Below are positions 34,613 to 45,300 of a stretch of 64,000 nt of DNA, one piece after another. The position numbers and the translations under genes are program-made. The notes beneath the pieces are model-generated. The model ran no database searches, was not told the DNA's origin, and saw nothing but the letters and a program-made list of their open reading frames with translations. The stretch lies in assembly GCA_015501055.1 (NCBI GenBank), contig JADNYV010000018.1:352731-416730 (forward strand), read 5' to 3'. This stretch comes from Mucidula mucida (taxonomy: Eukaryota > Basidiomycota > Agaricomycetes > Agaricales > Physalacriaceae). Position 1 is the stretch's first letter. Each line of letters opens with the position of its first letter.

Positions 34613-35520
34613 CGTCGCGCGTTAGAAGCCGTTTTGAGAAGCAGCATTATAGTTTAAATCGGGTGCAGTACGTTCTCGGCATTGACAGCAATTCGGTCGT
34701 TGCTCGGCAAAAGGCGCGCTGTACTTGGGCTTCTAGTACATAGCGGCGAGGAGACATGGTGTTTGGGCACTCGACAGCCGCCACAATACCTGGTAATGCT
34801 TTCAGCATTGCGGTGATATGGGGAAAAAGAGGTTAAGAGAAGCACAGAGTGTATCATGAAACAAAGACTCTTGACATTCCAGATCTTTTCGATGTGATTC
34901 GTTCCGTAACTCGCGGTCGAAGATGAAGGTTATCTGACGCGTCTCCAGCGCGTCCCTAGCGTATAACAAGGAGTATGGTTAAGATGACCCGTTGTCGGAG
35001 AGCCTTAAGGTTGATCCTCGAGTTCTGGGGCTCACCACAGTGCCAAGCATTGATAAAACCCCTTCAGATCTGGGTTCAACTATATTCGAATGTTGAGATG
35101 ATTGTCAGTGTCGTCCGGCGTTCGTGTCCCTCGAGATAAGAGAGAAGTGTCCATTCTGTTAAAATAATTGTGCCGATGCGGTCGCAGGGATGCCGTTGAG
35201 GAAAGGTACACCAAGCAGAACTCAGATTATGAAGGAGTGCCACAGTTTTGGTGCACCAAAAAAGCCTGACGGAAGCCCAGTGTGGTGCAGATGTTACTTT
35301 GATTGAATAACAGAGTCCATAATAGAATTGAGCGGAGAGGGAAACAGTCAATTCATCACGATAGAAGGCAGCTCGCATGTTCCCACCAACCAAGAGTTCC
35401 GTTTTTGGACATTGGTTTGTGATGCAAACACGTGCAGCGCGGAGCTACAGCCACTTGCCTAAGTTGGACTGCGCTCCTTCCTCGTCGACCGCCATCATCC
35501 CATTGCTTTCTGTTGTTTAA
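34613..35520. other. 0.9-kb divergent intergenic region
   Basis: This region lies between the hydrophobin promoter and the RPB9 start. A minus-strand frame of 105 codons (35076-35393) has no recognisable motif. No gene is supported. Confidence 0.5.
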
Positions 35521-36093
35521 ATGGCGCGTTTACGGCCCGTCCGCCTCCCGGACTACTAATTTGTCTGTCTGCAGGCGTCTCTTCAATTTTGCTCGGAATG
35601 CAACAACCTTCTCTACCCAAAGGCTGACCAGCAGCGGCGCGTTATGGTCTACGCCTGCCGGATATGTGCATACGACGAAATCGGCGAAAATGCGTGTGTG
35701 TACAGGAATGATTTACTCACAGTGACAAAGTGAGTACTCTACTATATTCTTCATGTCTTCTTGAACGGGTTTGCAGAGAACAAGTAGGAGTCACAACCGA
35801 TCTCGGAACAGATCCTACATTGGTACGCTTCTCATTTTGATATCTTTCATGGCTGGGCATCATCATGTCTTTCAGGCTCACTCCAATCAAACCTGTCCCA
35901 ATTGTGGTACAGAAGAGTAAGTTTTCACAGTTCCTTGAATAGTACTCTTACATCGCTTATCTGCAGCGCTGTCTTCTATCAGGATCAGTCTAAGCGAAAG
36001 GAGACGCGCATGATCCTGTTCTATGTCTGCGTCAATTGCAATCATGCATTTACCGATCCTACATTACCAACGGACAGCCGGCCAGAGACATGA
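35521..36093 (+). CDS. RPB9: RNA polymerase II subunit RPB9
   Basis: The small zinc-binding subunit of RNA polymerase II, needed for start-site choice, proofreading and fidelity. The first zinc ribbon reads LQFCSECNNLLYPKADQQRR and MVYACRICAYDEIGENACVY. The TFIIS-like second ribbon is HSNQTCPNCGTEEAVFYQDQ with MILFYVCVNCNHAFTDP. All eight zinc-binding cysteines (four CxxC pairs) are present. Four or five exons. The first exon is tiny: the ATG at 35521 is the likely start, but its junction to ASLQFC at 35574 is one base off with the visible donor, so the exact start is uncertain. The C-terminus runs to 36093. Confidence 0.93.
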
Positions 36094-36364
36094 CCATTCG
36101 CCATATTTGTATCGTACGCGCATCTGTACACTGTTCCTTCAATGCAACTGTCTTTTCACCTCATCGGACTGACCTTGTAGACTTCATTGATTTCGCGACG
36201 ACCGGCGTATGCTTTTCGGCTATACTTTCACTCGTCGTTCGGAAATGCCTCGGAAACAGTCACATGACAAGTCGCTTACAGAGCTGAATATTGAATGCCT
36301 ACGGCGCCTTCGAGTCATATAAGTGAGTATAGGTGGACGGTTCATTTGTCCGATAGCCGACGAT

Positions 36365-38283
36365 ATGGGGGACTCCATCAAGGCGCAGACCTCGCCCTCG
36401 AAGGACTCTTGCGATTTAGAGAAAGACTTGAGTAGTGCGGCGCCTACGATCAAAATAGAAGACTCTTTTCCTGAGGGCGGGAAAAAAGCATGGCTCACTT
36501 TATTCGGAGTGTACGTGCCTTTCACATTTACGGCCGCGTCATCTGACATCCTGTAGTTGGCTCGTCCAGTTTTCAACCTTTGGGTCCGCGTTATTGCTTT
36601 CCTATATTTACCACCTCTCATCAATGCCGTAGATATACGAATGCATACGGTGTATATAACGGTCAGTCTGATGTACTGGCGGTCGGGCGAGGAACTGATC
36701 AGCGTGTGCCAGATTATTATGTCCGCGAATTTATGGTAGACAAGTACTCATCATCACAAATGAGGTGAGTGTCGTACAAACAGCTGCGGCATTACTGAAA
36801 TTGTCTAGTTGGGTAGGAAGCGTGCAATTGATGCTCGTGCTGTCTGTCGGATTGGCCACTGGTAGGTTGTTCGACATTGGGTACTTGTAAGCTTTCATCT
36901 CTCCACAATGTTCCTCGTACCTGACATACAACAGCTACCACCTCATGATCTTCGGTGGCCTGCTGTTCATTTTCAGCCTCTTCATGTTATCATTAGCTCA
37001 ACCAGGGCAGTATTACCAGGTTTGTAGATGCTTGCCCGCGACACCGTTGTACCGACACAGCACTAATAGCCGTCTGTAGGTTTTCTTGGCCCAAGGTGTT
37101 GGCGCAGGATTAGCTATAGGGATAATGTATATTCCCGGAATCGCCGTCGTGTCGCATTACTTTCGTCGAAGGCGCGCATTCGCCATGGGTATCGCAGCAT
37201 CGGTTGGCGGATTTTGTGTCCTATTTGTGGCGGGATCTGACTTGCCATCTAGGGCTCAGGTTTAGGCGGCGCTGTTCAGCCAATCATGCTAAACAAGCTA
37301 TTCCATGGATCTCTTGGCTTCAACAACGGGGTTCGGGCAAGCGCAGCGTTCAACTTTGGCTTATTAGCTGTTGCCGTCCTTCTCATGAGAACGCGGCTTC
37401 CGCCAAGTCCTAAAAAAGAAGGCAGTGTGCTCATACACATGCGTCAGTTCTTTAGAGAACCTGCGTACACGTCGACTGTTCTTGGGTGCGTCGTTTGGTG
37501 CGAAGGATGTGCGATGGCTTACGTGGCGCAGGACGTTTTTCATTCTCGCAGGCCTGTACTTTCCGACATTCTTCTTGCAGCTCAATGCTGTAAAGAGAGG
37601 GATTGACGAAGGCCTCGCTTTCTACGTCGTAAGCCGTACCTTGCTTCACTTCGGCTTAATGACCAAGGCGTTTTCAGATCACCGTTATGAATGGTGCGAC
37701 GGTGCTAGGTCGGATTCTCGGAACCGCGTTTATTCCGCAACTTGGGGTGTTCAATGTCGTGATACCCTGTCTGGTGATTTGCGCTGTCTTGATTTTTTGC
37801 CTGCTGGTAGTGAAAACAGTTGCGGCTACTTTCACATTCGCCGTCCTGTACGGACTCTTCTCTGGAGCCTGTGAGACATGCGCCTAATGACTACTCGTCG
37901 CGCTAAACCGACTGACTTTGATAGATGTCGGAATATTCGCACCCATGGTTGGCTCGTTGGCGAAGGACGACTCGGAAATCGGCGCGCGCATGGGTATCTG
38001 TTTTAGTGTCACCGGTTTGTGTCCTGTCAAAGTGCTATTCTTTTCTAACCGTGCCTTCTCTCTTAGGATTCGGCGGCCTTATAGGTCGGTTTCCCCTCCG
38101 TTCTCCGTTACTTCTTTGTTAACGACTTCCTCAGGAACACCCATTGCAGGCGCCTTATTGACTTCTTCGTACATATGGTGGAGACCGATCCTCTTTTCCG
38201 GCTTGCTGGTTTCCTGCGGGGCGTTTCTCCTCACCATTGCACGGTCTCTCGTTGCAGCTCAAAAGCACACGCAGCGGGTATGA
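36365..38283 (+). CDS. MFS monocarboxylate transporter-like permease, copy 1
   Basis: A 12-TM permease of the monocarboxylate porter family (fungal Mch type). The N-terminus MGDSIKAQTSPSKDS is cytosolic, followed by FPEGGKKAWLTLFGV. Conserved blocks are YTNAYGVYNDYYVREFM, SWVGSVQLMLVLSVGLATGR, HLMIFGGLLFIFSLFMLSLA, QGVGAGLAIGIMYIPGIAVV, HYFRRRRAFAMGIAAS, GLGGAVQPIMLNKLFHGSLG, TFFILAGLYFPTFFLQLNAV, MNGATVLGRILGTAFIPQLG, GIFAPMVGSLAKDDSEIGAR and GTPIAGALLTSSYIWWRP, ending at 38281-38283. About eleven exons join in frame with no break that I can see. The substrate is unknown; yeast relatives carry riboflavin or short carboxylates. It is followed by a paralogue on the same strand. Confidence 0.9.
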
Positions 38284-38851
38284 TATAGAATACCGCCGTA
38301 TAGACTGGAGCTTCCATGCTGCGACGTAATAATATGGTATGGATCCCACCTATAGATTTGCTCGTTTCATACTAGCGTTCCATGAAAACCCGTTGAATAG
38401 AAACTCACAGTGACTTCTACGACCGTGAAGCTGGCGACTGGCAAGCGCGTCCTTCTCGTCGACTAATGGTGCCTTCTTCTGGTCTGAACAACGACGTACT
38501 TCTATGAGTTATGCTCGAGCTCGTTCGTTGGCGATGCAGTCGTCTTATTGTGTAGCTGCCGATCTCCTTCGTCGCATGCAAAGGTGCAGGTAAAAAGGCT
38601 AACCTTGTCAGCGGTCTTGCCAGTGAGCTGCCCACCATGTATGCCTTGCCGATTTTCACACTCATTGCATCCGAAAAGATGTATAACTATCGATTGAGTA
38701 TTGACGGCGGGATACTTTGATTCGAATTCGAAGAGAGGAGAAATTCGATCCCCCTGGCATGGCCCAGAAGCACTGAGTTATCAAGCATCACGTCCCCGTC
38801 ACTTGGCTCTTGATATATAAATTGAAACTGACGAAGACTCGACAGTCATTA
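38284..38851. other. Spacer between tandem transporter genes
   Basis: Contains the 3' end region of copy 1 and the promoter of copy 2. No gene is recognised. A TATA-like site lies at its right end (see 38814-38821). Confidence 0.5.
38814..38821 (+). promoter_or_regulatory. TATA-like element of transporter copy 2
   Basis: TATATAAA, 31 bases before the likely start codon of the second transporter gene. This is close to the ATG for a fungal TATA box, so the leader would be very short. Confidence 0.4.
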
Positions 38852-40893
38852 ATGCCATCCAGGAAAATACGATCCATGGTTGGGCATTGACTGCGCGTAT
38901 GGTGACGTACTGACTTTATTCAGTCATCAAAACACGCTGAAGCTGGCCTTCCTGCTTCAAGCAAAGAATCTCCGACGAACTTGACGGCGACTCAGGATGC
39001 ACCGACCGCACCACCGATACCTGCTGATGAAGGTGGCTTCAAAGGCTGGTTAACAGTTTTCGGAGTGTACGTTTCCGTTTTTCAATTGTTGTTCTGCGGT
39101 GTCTCAAGGCCATGAAGGTGGTTGGTTCAATTTTCGACATTTGGGTAAGTCGCTGCGCGCGCCTTCCTCGCATGCGCCGAGCTAGAATTCACAGATATAC
39201 CAACGCCTATGGCGTGTACAACGGTGCGCCTTTTTTTGTTGACCCACTAAGTCTGGTGTATCTAATGACTATTCATCGGTGTAGATTTCTATGTGCGGGA
39301 CTTCATGGTCGAGTATTCTTCGGCACAGCTGAGGCAAGTATGGATTCTCCAGGTCTTTCGATTCATCGCTGACTGCCAGTGCCTCGAGTAGCTGGGTGGG
39401 GAGCATACAACTGATGTTAGTCATGACTGTGGGACTAGTCAGCGGAAGACTTTACGACGCGGGCTACTTGTGGGGTTCCGTTTTGTTTGCCGGCGTTCTT
39501 CAGACTAACCCGATGCAAAAAGTTACCATCTTATGATTGGTGGTGGCTCCTTGTTCATTTTCAGTCTTTTCATGTTATCTTTGGCTCAACCTGGACAGTA
39601 TTATCAAGTGAGACACTGAAACTTCGAGCTCTGCGCGCGTTAAACATTCTTCGCTAGATTTTACTCGCTCAAGGGTTCGGTGCTGGGCTCGGCATTGGCA
39701 TTGTTTATGTCCCTAGCATCGCTGTAATCTCACATCATTTTAAGCAGAGCCGAGCTTTAGCAATGGGAATCGCCACGTCGGTACGCATATATCTGAGAAC
39801 TCCGTCCGTCGCGCTGAGAAAGAATTACGCCCCAAGGGATCGGGGTTTGGAGGCATGGTTCAGCCTATCCTGCTTAACAGACTGTTCCATAGTGGCGTTG
39901 GTTTCCACACCGGCGTCTGCGCCAGCGCTGCCCTCAATCTCGGTGTTCTCCTGCTCGCTATCGCGTGCATGAGAGCCAAGCCCGTCGCTCCACGCAGATT
40001 ACACCACGAGGACAAGGAAAATACCTTTGGTCGTTCGTTGGTGTTCCTGCTGGAGCCGTTGTACGCGGTGTCAGTTCTAGGGTAAGTCCACGGCCGGTAG
40101 TGGCGTTGTCGTTTTCTGATTGAGGTCCTTGAAGGAGCTTCTTTGCGATGGCTGGGCTTTATTTCCCCATCTTCTTCGTCCAACTGAAGGCGGTTGAGAC
40201 TGGGATCGAGCCCACCTTGGCTTTTTACGTCGTCGGTTACATTCTGTCTCGTCGCGACTGATCGTTGATCTGTACCTAGCTTACCGTTTTGAACGGGTCA
40301 ACAATCCTCGGTCGTATTTGTGGCACAGCGTTTGTACGGAAGCTTGGCGTTTTTAACGTCGTACTCATCTGCGTTTTGGGATGTACTATCTTGATTTTCT
40401 CTGCGCTGGCGATATTTGGCGCTGCAGCGACGTTCACTTTTGCGGTCCTGTATGGTTTGTTTGGGGGTGCCTGTACGTTTCTATCGCGCTAGCTAGTAGC
40501 CGCCACTTCATCTCGGATCATCTTCTAGTTATGGGCATCTTTGCACCCATGATCGGATCACTGGCTCGCACAGATGCAGAAATTGGGGCACGACTGGGAA
40601 TTGGTTTCGCCGTGACTGGTGAGCTGAAGGCTCAACTGCGTGGCTAGTATCATTGTTGATCACTTTTACTTCAAAGGGTTGGGGGGTCTCATCGGTAGGG
40701 TCATGCATGCACGGATACGCGGCCGAACTGACGCATACCCCAAGGAACACCTATAGCTGGAGGACTCTTAACCGATTCGTATATCTGGTGGCGGCCGACG
40801 GTGTTTGCGGGCAGCTCCATGGTGGCGGCGGGTATCCTTTTCCTCGCGGCAAGGCTCGTTCGTAGTAGACAAAAGGAAAGTCCATGGGTTTAG
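38852..40893 (+). CDS. MFS monocarboxylate transporter-like permease, copy 2
   Basis: A tandem paralogue of the preceding gene with the same exon layout. The N-terminus (MPSRKIRSM, intron, SSKHAEAGLPASSKE) leads to GFKGWLTVFG, then YTNAYGVYN and FYVRDFMVEYSS. Further blocks are SWVGSIQLMLVMTVGLVSGR, HLMIGGGSLFIFSLFMLSLA, QGFGAGLGIGIVYVPSIAVI, HHFKQSRALAMGIATS, GFGGMVQPILLNRLFHSGVG, FFAMAGLYFPIFFVQLKAVE, LNGSTILGRICGTAFVRKLG, GIFAPMIGSLARTDAEIGAR and GTPIAGGLLTDSYIWWRPTV, with the stop at 40891-40893. The N-terminal cytosolic segment and the central loop differ most from copy 1, as expected if the two proteins differ in regulation. Intact as far as I could follow. Confidence 0.88.
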
Positions 40894-40932
40894 AGACGGA
40901 TGCTATATGATATACATGGCCAGTTCAGCCCC

Positions 40933-42308
40933 CTAACCAGAAGGATGACTGCATTCGGCAAGGTACGTTTCTAAAGCCGTTACGATTGGTCCATAAAGAG
41001 TTCGACCATGATTCATGTACATCTCTAGACAAGCAGGTACATCCTAAAGAATCTGAATAGCGTGACCTGAGATGAGAGAAGGACTCACTGTATCGTCAGA
41101 CTGCAGCCAATTTGCAAGTTGACTACAGTCGTTTTCTAGGACTAGCCAGGCGCTCGTCAGGAATATCATGGCATGATTAAACAGAGCTGACACGTCGAAG
41201 GCAAAAGAGGAGATGGCGGCACGCGTACCCGCTAGAGCATCTGTTTGTCGCTGCGAGACCTGCGCAGCATAATTGGCATGTACAGCTTCGCTGTAGATTA
41301 TGTCAAACCGTTCAAATATTTCGGGCTCCTGAACAGAATATTAGATAGCGTTGTGCATGGAACAAGGTACTTGCAGTCGGAAGAGTCGATTTTGACTTTC
41401 GATGTCCGAAAGATGAGAGCAAACGCGTTGTTGAACAGTACGACTATGCCGTTCGACTGCCGAACCTGGATTGAAAACGTGATTGAGTCATTCACTGATG
41501 CCGCCGAACATTTATGATGACCTACATCGTGGTACAGCCTTAGGATTTTATCAGAGACCGAGTCAGCGCAGTAGGATAACCCTTACTCTTTCGTGACCGC
41601 AACATGTTGCTGAAACTTGGAGCATAAGTTTAGCCTTTCTTGATGTCCGGTAGACATTCTTTGGGAAGACAACTGGACAATATCGTGGTGGAACGAAGTT
41701 AGTCCTCCGACCGAGTCGAGAAACGTCTCTACGCAAGATGCAGTATACGCTGCATGCGAGAGTGAGATCTATGAAGGCTGAGTTTGACCCAACAGCGAGA
41801 CATTCATTATTACCTCGACAAACGACTTGAGAACTTGCGCCTTTTCCCGCCGCATGTGTGGCGTCTCGTTGGTCAGATTTTTCGCCATATAGGGAAGAAT
41901 CATAGCCGAGAACACTGACACTAGATGTCAACATGCTGAATACCCAGGACGCGAAACGCCGACGTACTGTTGAAACGGCCATGTAGATATCCAGCATTGT
42001 TGCGACATACTGCGTGCATCTGGGTGAATTCCTAGAAGAGAGTAAGTGCACGCGTTCTCAAAATCAATCAGGAAGGAAGAACACACCGTCTGTAAGCGAG
42101 ACCATGTCGGCTGCATTGGGGGCGCTACACGCTGTAGGTCCAATGCAACTATCTGTTCCATGACGTTGGCGAGGGCGGGGACAACTGCGGTCTGTCGGTG
42201 GGCCAGCTTTTTGAAGGTGTCGCAGAGGTCGGTCGCGTTGAGCGGTTCATTGAGAAACTTGAGAGTAGTGGAGTAGCAACTACGCGATCTATCAGCCACA
42301 GGAAACAT
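40933..42308 (-). CDS. Uncharacterised helix-rich protein
   Basis: A multi-exon gene I do not recognise with confidence. Exons, in order: from MFPVADRSRS and FLNEPLNATDLCDTFKKLAH (about 42308-42130), EFTQMHAVCRNNAGYLHGRF (about 41970-42030), FSAMILPYMAKNLTNETPHM, SCVETFLDSVGGLTSFHHDI with LSSQRMSTGHQERLNLCSKF, then QSNGIVVLFNNAFALIFRTS, FERFDIIYSEAVHANYAAQV, RAAISSFAFDVSALFNHAMI and a last exon ending at 40933-40935. Nearly everything is amphipathic helix, with one hydrophobic stretch near the end. The layout is loosely reminiscent of alpha-helical pore-forming families known from some basidiomycetes, but I cannot support that assignment. The frame breaks once at about 42129, where one base seems missing. 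The stop lies 40 bases from that of the convergent transporter copy 2. Confidence 0.6.
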
Positions 42309-45300
42309 GGTTTGAACACGGAGCGCTTACGCCGAGGCTTCACTTTTATACCCCTCCATTGGCGGTTTCTAGATGGGCGTGGTGTCGTTGTACTCCTTGG
42401 GCTGCAAGGTACTGTGAGGGTCCTAGTTGAGACGTACGCCCATCCCGGTTAGGTGACGTTAAAATGCAGGCTCTCGGATGTCAACGCGGAGCGCATCCTT
42501 CATGGTGATCAGCCAAATTCACGAGCCGTCATCGGGTGAGCAACCAGTTCCAAGTCCGGCGTGTGCAGATGGAGTTGGCGCTGGGCTGCCTCGGTAAAGC
42601 GGGAGGAGTCAGTTCTCAGTGCGGTGGCTTCGCATCTCTCTACATCTTTTCATTTCCATGTCTTCCGCCGTGACGCCTACAGATGAGCTCAGCAGGCGAA
42701 GGGCTGCAAGACTTGGAAGTTCTGGTGGCGCCTCGTATGAAGGTGAAAGCATGCAGCGACCTGTGCTGGCGTCGGCTGGGTGCATAGCCGTAGCTTTTCT
42801 GAACACTCCGTCGCGTCAGGAGTGTTCGAGAGGAGCACAAATTCGTGTCAAAGTAACACTTGTGTATTTTCCGACCGCATCGGGATCTGCATTTGCCGTC
42901 GGGTTGTTGACGGAGGCAAACACGGCTTACTCTCCCCTATGTATCATCATGGTACTCGTTCCTGATACGAAAATCCGACGTACCCAGTACCCTGCCAGTA
43001 CCCAAGGGTACACCTCGTCTTTGCCTCTTCAAGTCGGTTCTAAAAAAATCGAACGCCGATCTCACACGTCCCAAGTATGCAGTCGCAGCGTTGAAACGGC
43101 GAGACCTTACTTTGATTCAACTTCTTACCCCATATTCCTAACGACGCGCTGAAAGCGAGTCTGGTTCACATTTCATTGGCTCATTTCTTGACGCATTTCT
43201 ATCATCATCCATCCTATATGCCCATCCCGCTGAGCTACTGGCATCGACATCGTGCAAATATATTGTTTATCACCCGCAATCCTTCAAATATCTCACGAAA
43301 TGGGCTGCTTACGCTGGTGCCACAATATCTGGATGCCATAGACGCCGCTGTCCACATTACACTGATCTGGATTGACAGATATCACGAACAGTACTGCCTG
43401 CAGGACATAATCATGATACGAATGGCTTTTTCAACTTCTTGAGCCCTCGGAAGAACTTATCGCAGGGAATTACAAAGTGTGAGCATGCCTCTATATAAGG
43501 ACCGACTGGCTAAGCGCTACAACGGGAGATCGAAATGCGCCACCTTTGAAAGTTTGGTTCTGCGTGGTGACGGTCTGTTTCGGCTTCCGAATCACAGCGG
43601 CGATTGCCTTTTATCCTTCACTGAGCCACAGTCATGCCATGGTGGTTCACATCCCTTCATATCCTCAATGCGATGGCCCCTCATTGAAAATACTGCGCGA
43701 TTTTGGTCCGACACCTGCTTCTATCATGCCGTCGACATGATTCCGCATTCCCAGCGCATGTTTTTCTCTAGCGCGGAGGTGAAGCCATTGATTATCGACA
43801 ATTGTCGAAATACCGACGTCTACTGCGCCAATATCACCTCAATGGTAAGTAAGGTGGGGTCTGCATGGAGCCGGTGTGCTTAATTCAACGGCCCAACCAT
43901 TGTCGAGTCGCAACTACCATCATAACGGACTTTGTCATCGACGCTGAAGGTTGTTGCTCTAGGCAGACTTCTTGTGCTAGGTGAAGACATCGGTGAACAC
44001 GCTCAGCATAGACTGAGTTTGCTATCAAGAAGTTGCGATGAGGTGGATTCCCGGGCACGTTGGCCTAGTCGCACGTGTAATGACTGCGAGGACGATACAA
44101 CCAAAAACGTGGAGAATCACTTCAAGGATGTGGTTCAGAGAACTCAGCGCAGAGACGTCTTCGCAGAGACCCCAATCTTCGTCCTAAAGAAAGCACCGCC
44201 ACACTGAAAGATGCCAGAAACGTTGCCTGCCGAAGCTTATGACCAACACGTAGGAAACAACTGACAATGATCACAAGAGATGAAAGCTCACTGAGAACGT
44301 TATCGAGTTTGGTATTCGTCGTATACCTGCTTCCGTCAATGGGGCCAAGAACAGTAACTGGGACTGGCGCCAGAGGAGGCAACGGAGGGGTCCTTAGCAT
44401 ATGAGTCCATGAAGGGGCTTACCTGATCAATCGATTGTTGTTTACCTTGACCTGTCCGGGAATCAACTCAATTCACTAAAGAGGTCCGTCTTCGACTTGA
44501 CCTCGGCGAACGTCCTCTTCCTTGAACGTTGGTCGACCCGACAGACAACGCGTTGTAAGCCGTTATTCGCCGCTGGAAATTTCCAAGTGACGTTCTCCTC
44601 GTTCAGCTTCATTTTGCGATGACCTGATAGACGCTGCTAAGCAACTTCAGAAGCGAGAATCATGCTGTAAAATCTTACCGTCCACTAGAGTGGTAGATAC
44701 CTGGTTTGAATCGGGACTGTCAGTGGCTGCTGTATTCAATATTGTGCGTACGTCGTCATGATTGAAGTTACTTAACGTTGCGGGTCAGAATGTCAGGCTT
44801 CACAGGTGATTGTCCGCATGTCATCCAAGTAAGAGGGATCAAAGGCACAGCGTCAGCTACGGCCATCGCGTGATCACAAAGCTTCACAAGCAAAGCGTCA
44901 AAATAGACGCCAGAGTGGACAAGACGCTTACTTTCACACCATACGACCGTCATATAGGTTCTCCGGTGACAGGATACTTGCGTACTACATTGCGTGAGAC
45001 ATCGTAAATCCCATCATGTTGTTCGGGGTCAGTCAGGATTGTCGGCCTGTGTCTTTTTGGCCTTCACCTGCATCCGGAGCGACTGATTTAGCTCGTGGGC
45101 TCATTTGACCGTGTCCTCGCTGTCACGACAGCTACTAATAGTACGCTTGTGAAGTAGAGAAGCTGCGACGGTCATAGAGAAGTTACTCCATGTGCATATG
45201 TAGATCAGAAAAGACATACTTGACAAGCTGTCTCGTGAATGTCCGTCGTTACCGGGTTACAGATGAGCAGCTCACATAAGGAACAGAGTATCTCGCCCTC

